NCBI RefSeq assembly: GCF_033100135.1 | Contig: NZ_CP136920.1 | Coordinates: forward strand, 5,734,775-5,798,774 | Origin: Rubellicoccus peritrichatus | GTDB taxonomy: Bacteria; Verrucomicrobiota; Verrucomicrobiia; Opitutales; Cerasicoccaceae | DNA length: 64,000 nucleotides | Reading direction: 5' to 3' | Shown here: in pieces, positions 34,889 through 43,673 of the stretch | Layout of the letters: each line of letters begins with the position of its first letter | Position numbering within the stretch: position 1 is the first letter of the stretch | The notes under the pieces: generated by a model | Databases searched by the model: none | Seen by the model: the letters and a program-made list of their open reading frames with translations, nothing else | Told to the model about the DNA's origin: nothing | Program-made: the position numbers and the translations under genes

Positions 34889-36199
34889 CTGAAAAACAAC
34901 AATATAGTTATTAAGGTAGATAATGTATCCAAGCAATACCGTCTAGGTCTGGTTGGAACAGGAACCCTACAACACGATATCAATAGATGGTGGTGCAAGT
35001 TGCGTGGCAAACCAGACCCATACCTTACCGTCACAGAAAGCAATGATCGATCTCAACTAGGAGACTCAGAATATGTTTGGGCATTAAAAAACATAAGCTT
35101 CGAAGTTTCAAAAGGTAAAGTATTAGGCATCATCGGGCGTAACGGTGCAGGCAAATCTACATTACTTAAAATCCTAAGCCGCGTCACCGGACCAACAACT
35201 GGGCAGATCAAAGTGAAAGGGCGTATCGCCTCATTACTCGAAGTTGGTACGGGATTTCATCCTGAACTAACTGGCAGAGAGAACGTTTACTTAAATGGCG
35301 CGATTAATGGGATGACTAAATCCGAGGTAACTCGAAAGCTCGATGAAATCGTAAGCTTTTCAGGATGCGAACGCTATATAGATACACCCGTCAAGCGCTA
35401 TTCATCTGGCATGAAAGTCCGCCTGGGCTTTGCTGTAGCAGCCCATCTCGACCCTGAAATTCTTATTGTTGATGAAGTGCTGGCAGTCGGGGATGCGGAA
35501 TTTCAGAAACAATGCATTGGCAAAATGAAAGATGTTGCAGGTGAAGGCCGCACAGTGCTCTTCGTAAGCCATAATATGGCAGCAGTGAGGAATCTATGCG
35601 ATGAGTGCATGATCATTTCAAATGGCAGTGTCGAAGGTATATTCACAACTGAAGAGGCCGTGTTACGGTATCTGGGAACAAGAGACGAGAAAAAGCCAGT
35701 AATCGAATGGAAAAACGACAGTGGTGCAGATGGCCAGTTCCTCAGCTTAAAGGTAACTGATAATGATCATAAAATTCGAGAGAACTATGAATGCGATGAA
35801 CCTATCCGAGTGGAGTTCAAATATCGCTTAAATAAGCCTTCACCAAGTCACTATTTAACAATGCAAATCCTGACAGAAAATGGTTCAGTTGTGTTGTTTT
35901 CCGACATCAGAGATAATTCCGGCCATTCATCTAATATTGTAGCACTTGGAGACAATAATATATCCGTACAAATTCCCAAAGGCTTACTTGCTCCTGGCAC
36001 TTATGCGATCAAGCTGGGTAGTGCGGATAAAGAGGCACGTAAGTTAGTACACCAACCTGATGAATTATGTTTCTTTAGTCTAGAAGACCTCAAGAGTCGA
36101 AGAGCAAAGAGACCTGGCGTGCTTCGTCTGCTTCTACCATGGGAAATATCACCATCACCAAGCTCTGAAAACGCTGAGAATGTCACCTACTCGAACTAA
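34889..36199 (+). CDS. ABC polysaccharide transporter ATPase with Wzt-type C-terminal domain; non-canonical start
   Basis: The ATPase domain has Walker A GRNGAGKST (about residues 84-92), signature YSSGMKVRL, Walker B ILIVDEVLAVGD and the switch histidine VSHNM. A C-terminal beta-sandwich (about 280-400, FKYRLNKPSPSHYLTMQI) resembles the Wzt carbohydrate-binding domain. The first normal start is TTG 35000, but the frame is open from 34808 and upstream codons encode VIKVDNVSKQYRLG, the conserved first strand and adenine-stacking Tyr. No ATG, GTG or TTG precedes it. CTG 34889 would give MKNNNIVIKVDNVSKQY, a perfect family N-terminus, so I use it; ATA, ATT or a frameshift are alternatives. Stop-to-start distance from the permease is 56 bp. 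Confidence 0.82.
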   Translation: MKNNNIVIKVDNVSKQYRLGLVGTGTLQHDINRWWCKLRGKPDPYLTVTESNDRSQLGDSEYVWALKNISFEVSKGKVLGIIGRNGAGKSTLLKILSRVTGPTTGQIKVKGRIASLLEVGTGFHPELTGRENVYLNGAINGMTKSEVTRKLDEIVSFSGCERYIDTPVKRYSSGMKVRLGFAVAAHLDPEILIVDEVLAVGDAEFQKQCIGKMKDVAGEGRTVLFVSHNMAAVRNLCDECMIISNGSVEGIFTTEEAVLRYLGTRDEKKPVIEWKNDSGADGQFLSLKVTDNDHKIRENYECDEPIRVEFKYRLNKPSPSHYLTMQILTENGSVVLFSDIRDNSGHSSNIVALGDNNISVQIPKGLLAPGTYAIKLGSADKEARKLVHQPDELCFFSLEDLKSRRAKRPGVLRLLLPWEISPSPSSENAENVTYSN

Positions 36200-36244
36200 T
36201 CACTCTAAAACAAGCTACTTAATGCACGCTGAAGCATAAAATCC

Positions 36245-37447
36245 ATGCCTGAAACATTAGCCATTATTCCAGCCCGTAGTGGATCAAAAGGCGTTCATAA
36301 CAAGAACATACGTGACATGTGTGGCACTCCGTTGCTTGGATGGACAATAAGTGCTGCCATCAAGTCGACAAAAATCAATCGTGTTCTCGTTAGCACTGAT
36401 TCAGAGCAATATGCTCAAATTGCTCATAAACACGGTGCTGAAGCCCCTTTCCTGAGACCAAATACGATTTCGAATGATACAGCATCATCCGAGTCGGCTC
36501 TCTTGCACGCTCTCAACTGGCTTCAAGAAAAAGAAAAATACTCACCAGAATTTATTGTATTTCTACAATGCACATCCCCCTTAACACTGGCAGAAGACAT
36601 TGATCGGTGTGTGGAAAAACTAATTTCAGAAAATGCCGATAGCGCTCTAACAGTAGCATCATCTCATACATTTCTTTGGAAAAACCTGTCATCTGGAGCC
36701 GAAGGCATTAATCACAACAAAGCCATCAGACTAAGGCGCCAAGACATGGAGCCAGAGTTTAGGGAAACCGGTGCTGTTTATGCCATGAAAACAGAAGGTT
36801 TTCTAAAACACAAACACCGGTTTTTCGGCAAAACCATCCTAAGCACTGTTCCACCCGAACGCTCATACGAAATTGATAATGAAAGCGACTGGCTCGTTTG
36901 CGAAAGCCTCTTGAGAAAACGTATACAGACAGAAAAATTCGCCACAATACCGAATAACTTAAAGGCAATTGTATTTGATTTCGATGGAGTCTTCACAGAC
37001 AATCGAGTATGGGTAGATCAAAACGGAAATGAATCAGTGGCATGCTCACGTTCGGATGGCTTAAGATTAAATGAACTTAAAAAAGCCTTCCCCAGCTTGC
37101 AGCTACTTATACTTTCCAAAGAACGCAATCCAGTTGTATCAAAGCGAGCTAAAAAGTTAAACCTATCCGTTCTTCAAGGGGTAGATCAGAAGAGTCAGTT
37201 CCTGGACAATTGGCTCCAAGAGCACAACTACAAATGGTCTGAAATAATCTATGTTGGTAACGACCTAAATGATGTAGAAGCGCTAAGACGTTCAGGCTGC
37301 GGAATTGCAGTCAATGATGCCTACCATTGCGCAAAAGACGCATCAAACATCATCCTAGACAATCGAGGAGGGAATGGTGCAGTTCGAGAATTAATCGACA
37401 TACTACTTTCAACAAAACTGAAACAAGAAAATCTTAAGCAATCATAA
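36245..37447 (+). CDS. Bifunctional CMP-nonulosonic acid synthetase / HAD (KdsC-like) phosphatase
   Basis: The 400-residue protein joins two enzymes. Residues 1-225 are a NeuA/PseF-type cytidylyltransferase: IIPARSGSKGVHNKNI (nucleotide loop), DSEQYAQIA, LQCTSPL, FRETGAVYAM and YEIDNESDW. Residues 238-395 are a HAD phosphatase of the KdsC type: VFDFDGVFTDNRVW (Asp nucleophile), the LSKERN motif and GNDLNDVEAL. The same architecture occurs in animal CMP-sialic acid synthetase and in some bacteria. The pair would dephosphorylate a nonulosonate-9-phosphate and activate the sugar with CTP. It lies 5 bp before the NeuB-like gene. Confidence 0.88.
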   Translation: MPETLAIIPARSGSKGVHNKNIRDMCGTPLLGWTISAAIKSTKINRVLVSTDSEQYAQIAHKHGAEAPFLRPNTISNDTASSESALLHALNWLQEKEKYSPEFIVFLQCTSPLTLAEDIDRCVEKLISENADSALTVASSHTFLWKNLSSGAEGINHNKAIRLRRQDMEPEFRETGAVYAMKTEGFLKHKHRFFGKTILSTVPPERSYEIDNESDWLVCESLLRKRIQTEKFATIPNNLKAIVFDFDGVFTDNRVWVDQNGNESVACSRSDGLRLNELKKAFPSLQLLILSKERNPVVSKRAKKLNLSVLQGVDQKSQFLDNWLQEHNYKWSEIIYVGNDLNDVEALRRSGCGIAVNDAYHCAKDASNIILDNRGGNGAVRELIDILLSTKLKQENLKQS

Positions 37448-37452
37448 AAAAT

Positions 37453-38340
37453 ATGATCTCACTCGATAACTATAATCCTGCAAAAGTAATTGCAGAAATT
37501 GGATGTAACCACAAGGGGGATATGGCTATCGCTAAAGAGATGATTACGACAGCTGCCCTATTCTGCAAAGTAGACGTCGTAAAATTCCAAAAGCGAAATC
37601 CTAAAGAATTGCTCTCCAAGGAGCAGTACAACTCAAGCCACCCGAATCCGGAAAATTCTTATGGTCAGACTTATGGAGCACACAGAGAATTCCTGGAATT
37701 CAGCATAGACCAACATCGAGAGTTAAAAGATTACTGCGAAGAACTAAAATTAGTCTATTCTACATCAGTATGGGATCTTACCTCTGCCAAAGAAGTAGCA
37801 GATCTTGCCCCTGAGTTAATTAAAATTCCTTCAGCCTCCAATCAGCATTACGAAATGCTTGGCTACCTGTGTGACAATTATGAAGGAGAAATCCATGCTT
37901 CAGTTGGAATGACCACCCATCAAGAAGAGGACAACCTGGTATCTTTCTTCGAAAAAAAGGGACGGGCTAACGATTTAATCTTATATAGCTGCACATCGGG
38001 GTATCCAGTACCCTTCGAAGACATATGCCTACTTGAAATCAAACGCTTAAAGGAAAAATTTGGTACGAAGGTAAAGCAAATAGGATTCTCTGGCCATCAT
38101 CTGGGAATTTCAATTGACACAACTGCCTACGCACTCGGCGCCGAATGGATTGAGCGACACTACACCCTAGAAAGAACATGGAAAGGGACCGACCATGCGG
38201 CATCATTAGAGCCAGATGGCCTTAGGAGATTGTGTAGAGACCTAAAAGCTACTCATAAAGCGCTAAGCTATAAGGCAGACGAGCTTCTATCTATCGAAAA
38301 GCAGCAACGAGACAAACTTAAGTTCAAGCCTCAATCATAG
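37453..38340 (+). CDS. NeuB-type nonulosonic acid (sialic acid) synthase lacking SAF domain
   Basis: NeuB condenses PEP with an N-acylhexosamine (or its phosphate) to make a nine-carbon sugar acid. The 295-residue TIM barrel has VIAEIGCNHKGDM, VDVVKFQKRNP, KIPSASNQHYEML, IGFSGHHLGI (usual GYSDHT), and WIERHYTLERTWKGTDHAASLEPDGL (metal/PEP-site region). It stops at KQQRDKLKFKPQS, just where the C-terminal SAF (antifreeze-like) domain begins in typical 340-350 residue NeuB. The frame ends in a clean TAG that overlaps the next gene by one base, so there is no sign of a broken gene. Confidence 0.86.
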   Translation: MISLDNYNPAKVIAEIGCNHKGDMAIAKEMITTAALFCKVDVVKFQKRNPKELLSKEQYNSSHPNPENSYGQTYGAHREFLEFSIDQHRELKDYCEELKLVYSTSVWDLTSAKEVADLAPELIKIPSASNQHYEMLGYLCDNYEGEIHASVGMTTHQEEDNLVSFFEKKGRANDLILYSCTSGYPVPFEDICLLEIKRLKEKFGTKVKQIGFSGHHLGISIDTTAYALGAEWIERHYTLERTWKGTDHAASLEPDGLRRLCRDLKATHKALSYKADELLSIEKQQRDKLKFKPQS

Positions 38341-39257
38341 TGAAATCGGCACTAAAACACGCGATAAGTGAATATATTCTCCCCCCCGGTATAACTCGTA
38401 CGATTAAAACGCTTACTCAACGCGAACAAACAAGCTCACCCTCACCGCAGGCTCTTCCAGAAATCATCGAAAAAGCGAAATCAAATGTTCGCTTCAAAGA
38501 TATACACAAAGGAGAACGGTGCTTTATTCTGGCAACAGGACCATCAGTTAAAGATCAAAATTTAAAAAACCTAGCAAATGAATATTGCATCTCGGTAAGC
38601 CATTTTTACCTACATCCTGATTTTAGCATAATAAAGCCAAATTATCATGTGATCGCACCTGCCCATCCGCCATTTGAATCTCAAAAACTGACTAAACTTT
38701 TCCAAGGAATAAAAAGCCGCGATGATCTAGGGACTGAGTTTTTTCTAGGCCAAACAAATTTCATCCATTCGACTCATAATTTTTTGTGCCAAGTGCCTGA
38801 ATTAAAGCCGACAAATTTTAACTATATAAATTATACAGGAGCTCCGCATTTATCTGCCCAGAATCACCAGCAAACAGAAGTATGGGATATCTCCCGCAAC
38901 CCTTTTTCTATAAGAACTGTCGTCTATAGTGCTCTCCAGTTAGCGGCTTATATGGGGTTTTCAAAGGTCTTTCTACTCGGTGCAGACATGAATCATATAT
39001 GCACAGTACAACAAGGATACACTCCCCATTTTTATAAGGAAGAAAAAGGCATCAATGATGCCGAACAAAGAAAAAACAACTCAGTTGATATGGAAAAAAT
39101 GCTGTTAGGAGCACATAAGAATTTTCTAGGTTTCAGGCTCATAAGAGAACATCTCGAAGGAAACAACGGCATGAGGATTTACAACTGCAGTCCGACAAGC
39201 CTGCTAGATGTCTTTGAAAGAATAGATTTCAATGACGCCATCAAACAAAGCTCATAA
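38340..39257 (+). CDS. DUF115/GT42-like protein, candidate nonulosonate transferase
   Basis: Start GTG 38340 overlaps the previous stop (TAGTG). The 305-residue soluble protein has KGERCFILATGPSVKDQNL near residue 56, EYCISVSHFYLHPDF, and YSALQLAAYMGFSKVFLLGADMNH near 200. This pattern is shared by DUF115/MptE-like proteins and GT42 sialyltransferases of the CstI/CstII type, which bind CMP-sugars in a GNGPS-like loop. Its place right after the CMP-sugar synthetase and NeuB genes makes it the best candidate for the CMP-nonulosonate transferase. This is an inference. Confidence 0.55.
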   Translation: MKSALKHAISEYILPPGITRTIKTLTQREQTSSPSPQALPEIIEKAKSNVRFKDIHKGERCFILATGPSVKDQNLKNLANEYCISVSHFYLHPDFSIIKPNYHVIAPAHPPFESQKLTKLFQGIKSRDDLGTEFFLGQTNFIHSTHNFLCQVPELKPTNFNYINYTGAPHLSAQNHQQTEVWDISRNPFSIRTVVYSALQLAAYMGFSKVFLLGADMNHICTVQQGYTPHFYKEEKGINDAEQRKNNSVDMEKMLLGAHKNFLGFRLIREHLEGNNGMRIYNCSPTSLLDVFERIDFNDAIKQSS

Positions 39258-39268
39258 TCAAACTTAAC

Positions 39269-40087
39269 ATGCTAGTCAATTTCATGCTTATAGGTGCCCA
39301 AAAATGCGGCACAACCACATTACACGGCATACTAGAGTCACACCCCTCACTGTCTCCTTGCACGATCAAAGAGCCACAGTTTTTTTGCACAACGAAAGAC
39401 TGGCGCAAAGAAGTAGACGCTTATCATGAAAAGTTTGATCAATCAGCAGACTCTATATTTTTCGAATCATCCACCACGTATACCTTTTTACCCACAAGGA
39501 ATATCGGAGTTTGGGAGGACATTTATGCCTATAACCCAGACATGAAATTCATCTATGTAGTACGGAAACCAATAGATGCAGTCATTTCTCGATATATGCA
39601 TTATTATGAAAGAGGCCTTATTGACTGCACATTTGAAGAAGCGATTATTAATGACAGGGTCTTTATTGATTTCTCACGCTACTTCACACAAATATCACCA
39701 TACATTGAACGCTTTGGAAGAGACAATGTGCTAGTTCTTGATTTTCATGATTTAAATAATGAACGAACAGCTACACTCAAGGAGGTAGCTAGCTTTCTGG
39801 ATATCGATTTCTCAGGCTTCAAAGAATACGAATCAATGCACAGGAATATCTCTGTGGGTGGTCGCAAACCTAATATGAAATTCGACAATCTCAATTTCAG
39901 CCAAAAATTATTGAAAAAGTTTTTCCCAGCATATTGGGACAGAGTAACTCGAAATAGCGAGAGAGGCTTCAAAGAAAAACCAAAGCCATCCACCAAAGCT
40001 ATTACACTGATAAACACTATGATGAGACCAGAGATAGATGGCTTAGAAAGTATTATAAACAAAGACCTTACAGGTTGGCGAACTTAG
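39269..40087 (+). CDS. Carbohydrate sulfotransferase
   Basis: The 272-residue soluble protein has the PAPS 5'-phosphosulfate loop GAQKCGTTTLHGIL (about 8-21), KEPQFFCTTKDW, and the 3'-phosphate motif FIYVVRKPIDAVISRYMHYY (about 91-110), followed by VLVLDFHDL and FLDIDF. These are the standard elements of the NDST/heparan-type sulfotransferase family in bacteria. It would transfer sulfate from PAPS to a sugar of the polysaccharide, common in marine glycans. APS kinase genes are not in the window. Confidence 0.85.
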   Translation: MLVNFMLIGAQKCGTTTLHGILESHPSLSPCTIKEPQFFCTTKDWRKEVDAYHEKFDQSADSIFFESSTTYTFLPTRNIGVWEDIYAYNPDMKFIYVVRKPIDAVISRYMHYYERGLIDCTFEEAIINDRVFIDFSRYFTQISPYIERFGRDNVLVLDFHDLNNERTATLKEVASFLDIDFSGFKEYESMHRNISVGGRKPNMKFDNLNFSQKLLKKFFPAYWDRVTRNSERGFKEKPKPSTKAITLINTMMRPEIDGLESIINKDLTGWRT

Positions 40088-40126
40088 TTTCTGAAACGAT
40101 AAGATAAATAAATCCCACAATAGATC

Positions 40127-42367
40127 ATGCTCGGGCTGGCAATATACTTAAAAAACAACGCTCTCAGAAGCATAGGTGCAATCAGAGCATCTGCTCGCCC
40201 CATTACCGGCAAATACTTCAAGCAACTCCCCACGGTCCTTAATCTGAACATCATAGACATTTGCAATTCGCATTGCAGAATGTGCAACATATGGAAAGAG
40301 GAAGCGAAGACCGATATAACTACAGAAGAACTTGAGGAAATTCTATCAGATCGCTTATTTCGAAAAGTCAAGCATGTTGGCGTAACTGGCGGAGAACCAA
40401 CGTTGCGAGATGATATTGTAGAAGTGTTTGGCAGAATCATCGATACATTACCCAACCTCCAAGCTGTGAGCATAATCACAAACTGCATCAAAGGTGAAGA
40501 TGTCAGATCCAAGCTAACTCAAATAAGAGATCTCTGCCAATCCAAGGGTATGCCCTTTTCCATAATGATATCAATCGACGGCATAGGCAAAACCCATGAT
40601 TATATAAGAGGCACAAAGGGTAATTTTGAAAGTGCGATAGAAACATTACGCTATGCCAAAGATGAACTAAAGATCACACCAACCATTGGCTGTACAATAT
40701 CCAAAGGGAACGTATGGAACATGGACAGATTCTTGTATTTCATAAAAGAAAATGGTCTCGTCGCTCGCTTCAGAGTCGCAGAATTCATTGTACGATTGTA
40801 TAATGAAAACAGAACTAATGATATTAGAAATTTCTCCGATGAAGAAACCTATCAGTTAAAACTCTTTTTCACTAAGCTACAACTACACTACGAACATAAC
40901 ACCACTTATCGACGCACTTATAAGAACATTATAGGGATGCTCGATGGAAACAAGAGAGCTATAGGCTGCCCATACCAGCATAGTGGCATAACTCTGGGCT
41001 CGACAGGGAAATTAGGTTATTGCGCTCCTAGATCCCCATTCGTTGGAGATTGCAAAACAACGTCTCCACACAAAATATATAAGAGTAACATAAAGAAACG
41101 AACAGATATCCTCAATAAAGACTGTAATAGTTGCATCCATGATTACCATTCGCCTGAAAACGTTTCTGAACTCTTAGCAGATTATAAGTATAGATTCTTT
41201 TCTTCATTGATAAGAGGCAAATTTCCCGATTTTGCCACCAAAGCAATTATAGCTACAGTTTCAAATCTCACCGGTATCAACTCCGATAATTGTATACTCA
41301 TCATTGGTTGGTATGGCACAGAAACCATTGGAGACATTGCAATTCTTGGAGGCATCATAGAAAAGTATAAGGAAAATGAGCCAGATAAGAAAATATTTGT
41401 GGCCAGCTTTTTTCCATGGTTCACTAGAAACAGCTTAAGAGATCTTAAATGTGATGCACATGTAATAGATTATGCCTCAAGCGACTACATCCATCTATGT
41501 CGCAATGCGAGCATTGTCGCAATGGGAGGTGGACCTTTGATGGAAATCGATGAGTTGCGGATAATTGATTTTTCCTTTCAACAAGCCAAGCAGGCACGCA
41601 AGGAAGTACTAGGATGTGGAATAGGCCCACTTTATAGCGATAAAGCCAATGACATGGTCAAAAGTATTTTGACATTAAGTGAAGACGTACAACTAAGAGA
41701 CACTGCGTCGGTAAAAGCTGCAAAGCAACTGACCCATAAGAGCAAGGAGGTTTCCCTGAGTGGAGACTTTGCAGAGTTCTACATTCAAAACAATCCAGCG
41801 AAACGAGTTGGGAAAAGCAATACACCCACAATCAATTGTTTTCTTAGGGAACTGCCCTACCAGTATTTCAAAAATTCAACCCCTGAAGAATTTGAAACAA
41901 TAAGCTCAGACTTTGAAAAAAACATAGTATGCCTACTCAATAAAATACTAGACAAACACCCAGATGCTGAAATCAAACTGTGTCATATGTCAAATTTTGC
42001 AGTGGCCCATGATGACAGAGATTTTTCGATAAAACTGATAGATAAATATTTTAGTAATGTAACAAATGTAACTTACGATGACAGGCCAAGTAACATCACC
42101 AGAGTAATCGATAGCATTGCCAGCGCTTCATTCAATATATGTATGCGCTTTCACTCAGTCCTGTTCGCACATACACTCAAAGCGCAATATTGTGCAATTG
42201 ATTATACTTCGGGGGGAAAGATCAAAGGTTTTTTATCAGACAAGAAGGCATTGCATAATCTACTTTCGCTAAGTGATCTCGAAGCATCTGACAAAATCGA
42301 CCGATTCCTCGCACAACATCCATATTTCGTAAATGCCACAAAGCATAAAAGTAGTACAGGTATCTAA
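40127..42367 (+). CDS. Radical SAM enzyme fused to polysaccharide pyruvyltransferase
   Basis: The 746-residue protein has two catalytic parts. Residues 35-310 are a radical SAM domain: DICNSHCRMCNIW with Cys46, Cys50 and Cys53 binding a 4Fe-4S cluster, VTGGEPTLRDD (SAM glycine motif), SIDGIGKTHDYIRG, then a Cys-containing SPASM-like stretch (GYCAPRSPF, DCNSCIHDY). Residues 385-735 are a CsaB/PF04230 pyruvyltransferase: ILIIGWYGTETIGDIAILGG, VAMGGGPLMEID, GCGIGPL and a late MRFHSVLFAH motif. The second part would add a pyruvate ketal to a sugar; the radical SAM part may modify the same sugar. The fusion is uninterrupted. Confidence 0.85.
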   Translation: MLGLAIYLKNNALRSIGAIRASARPITGKYFKQLPTVLNLNIIDICNSHCRMCNIWKEEAKTDITTEELEEILSDRLFRKVKHVGVTGGEPTLRDDIVEVFGRIIDTLPNLQAVSIITNCIKGEDVRSKLTQIRDLCQSKGMPFSIMISIDGIGKTHDYIRGTKGNFESAIETLRYAKDELKITPTIGCTISKGNVWNMDRFLYFIKENGLVARFRVAEFIVRLYNENRTNDIRNFSDEETYQLKLFFTKLQLHYEHNTTYRRTYKNIIGMLDGNKRAIGCPYQHSGITLGSTGKLGYCAPRSPFVGDCKTTSPHKIYKSNIKKRTDILNKDCNSCIHDYHSPENVSELLADYKYRFFSSLIRGKFPDFATKAIIATVSNLTGINSDNCILIIGWYGTETIGDIAILGGIIEKYKENEPDKKIFVASFFPWFTRNSLRDLKCDAHVIDYASSDYIHLCRNASIVAMGGGPLMEIDELRIIDFSFQQAKQARKEVLGCGIGPLYSDKANDMVKSILTLSEDVQLRDTASVKAAKQLTHKSKEVSLSGDFAEFYIQNNPAKRVGKSNTPTINCFLRELPYQYFKNSTPEEFETISSDFEKNIVCLLNKILDKHPDAEIKLCHMSNFAVAHDDRDFSIKLIDKYFSNVTNVTYDDRPSNITRVIDSIASASFNICMRFHSVLFAHTLKAQYCAIDYTSGGKIKGFLSDKKALHNLLSLSDLEASDKIDRFLAQHPYFVNATKHKSSTGI

Positions 42368-43625
42368 TGACACGGCATTTGGGGGCGGAACTCTTGTCCC
42401 TATCAATCTCCACAGAGAACTACTTCGTCAAAACTTCGAATCTATACTCTATGTAAAAAATAACATTGGAGGAGACAGCAAATCAATAATCTTTAAGATA
42501 GATAAGCCTGATAAAATCAATGAAAAGTTTGAGAGAAAGTATAGACAATTTGCCTACCCTCGAGTCCTAAAGCCATACCAATCTACACGCCCTGAAGGGC
42601 TTGAATATTTCTCGGTAGACTGGACGACATATGGAAGATCATTTGCAAGACAGATACCCAAGGATTCAATTGTAAATCTTCATTGGGTTACCCCTGGTTT
42701 TTTTGACTACAAATACTTTTTTCACACAGTCAGTAATCGGAGGCAAAAGACCGTCTGGACACTTCATGACTTCAACCCTTTTACAGGAGGGTGCCATTAC
42801 CCATTTGACTGCGATAGATTCAAAAAAAGTTGTGGTAAATGCCCTCAATTGGGATCGAATATTGAGGATGATCTCTCACTAAAGGTGCTGGAAAGTAAGA
42901 TTAAATCTATTCCTCAAGCATATATCTGCGAAGACCTCCACCTCGTATGCCCTAGTGCATGGATCGCAAAACAGGCCAGAGAAAGCAAACTATTCAAATC
43001 CGCCGACATACGTGTCATCCCAAATGGCATCGACTTATCAAAGTATTTTCCTTTGGAAAAATCACTAGCAAAGAAGGCTTTGGGAATTGAGAGTAATAAG
43101 TTATCCTTACTGTTCGTAGCAACGAGCACTTCCAACAAAAGAAAAGGATACCATGCATTACTTGATGTCTTCAAAGGTTTAGACAGCAAAACCAAAGATA
43201 GAATCCATTTTCTAGTAATCGGTTCAGGTGATACATCAACAATTGATATGCCAAATCAAACGAACCTCGGCAGCATCAAATCACTTGAACTAATGCGCCT
43301 TGCATATTCTGCAGCTGACGTGTTCGTGCTCCCATCACTCCAGGATAACTTACCAACAACAGTCATCGAAGCATTAGCCTGTGGAACTCCAACAATAGGC
43401 TTCGATTGCGGAGGAGTTTCGGAAATGATCACAGATGGAGTAACCGGTTACTTATCTGAAACCGGCAACGTATGCCAAATGGCAGAACAAATCAGGCACA
43501 TGATAGAGAATCCTGAAAAGAGAGAAGCAATGTCTAAACATTCTCAAAAAAGAGCCATAGATCGTTATAGCTTAGAGAGGCAGGCAACCAGCTACCGAAG
43601 TCTCTATGAGGAAATCAGCAAATAA
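42333..43625 (+). CDS. Glycosyltransferase family 4 (GT-B)
   Basis: The 430-residue retaining-type transferase has a Rossmann N-terminal domain (VVQVSNDTAFGGGTLVPINLHREL), a Cys-rich insert (GGCHYPFDCDRFKKSCGKCPQLG) and VIPNGIDLSKYFP. The C-terminal nucleotide-sugar domain holds LPSLQDNLPTTVIEALACGTPTIGFDCGG, the E-x7-E region. The Cys-rich HDFNPFTGGCHY segment is seen in a GT4 subgroup. Its ATG at 42333 lies inside the end of the preceding fusion gene, a 35-bp overlap in another frame, implying coupling. Confidence 0.85.
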   Translation: MPQSIKVVQVSNDTAFGGGTLVPINLHRELLRQNFESILYVKNNIGGDSKSIIFKIDKPDKINEKFERKYRQFAYPRVLKPYQSTRPEGLEYFSVDWTTYGRSFARQIPKDSIVNLHWVTPGFFDYKYFFHTVSNRRQKTVWTLHDFNPFTGGCHYPFDCDRFKKSCGKCPQLGSNIEDDLSLKVLESKIKSIPQAYICEDLHLVCPSAWIAKQARESKLFKSADIRVIPNGIDLSKYFPLEKSLAKKALGIESNKLSLLFVATSTSNKRKGYHALLDVFKGLDSKTKDRIHFLVIGSGDTSTIDMPNQTNLGSIKSLELMRLAYSAADVFVLPSLQDNLPTTVIEALACGTPTIGFDCGGVSEMITDGVTGYLSETGNVCQMAEQIRHMIENPEKREAMSKHSQKRAIDRYSLERQATSYRSLYEEISK

Positions 43626-43673
43626 AGACATAGGATTCTGAAGCTCTAATCATACCGCAACACTCATATCTAG

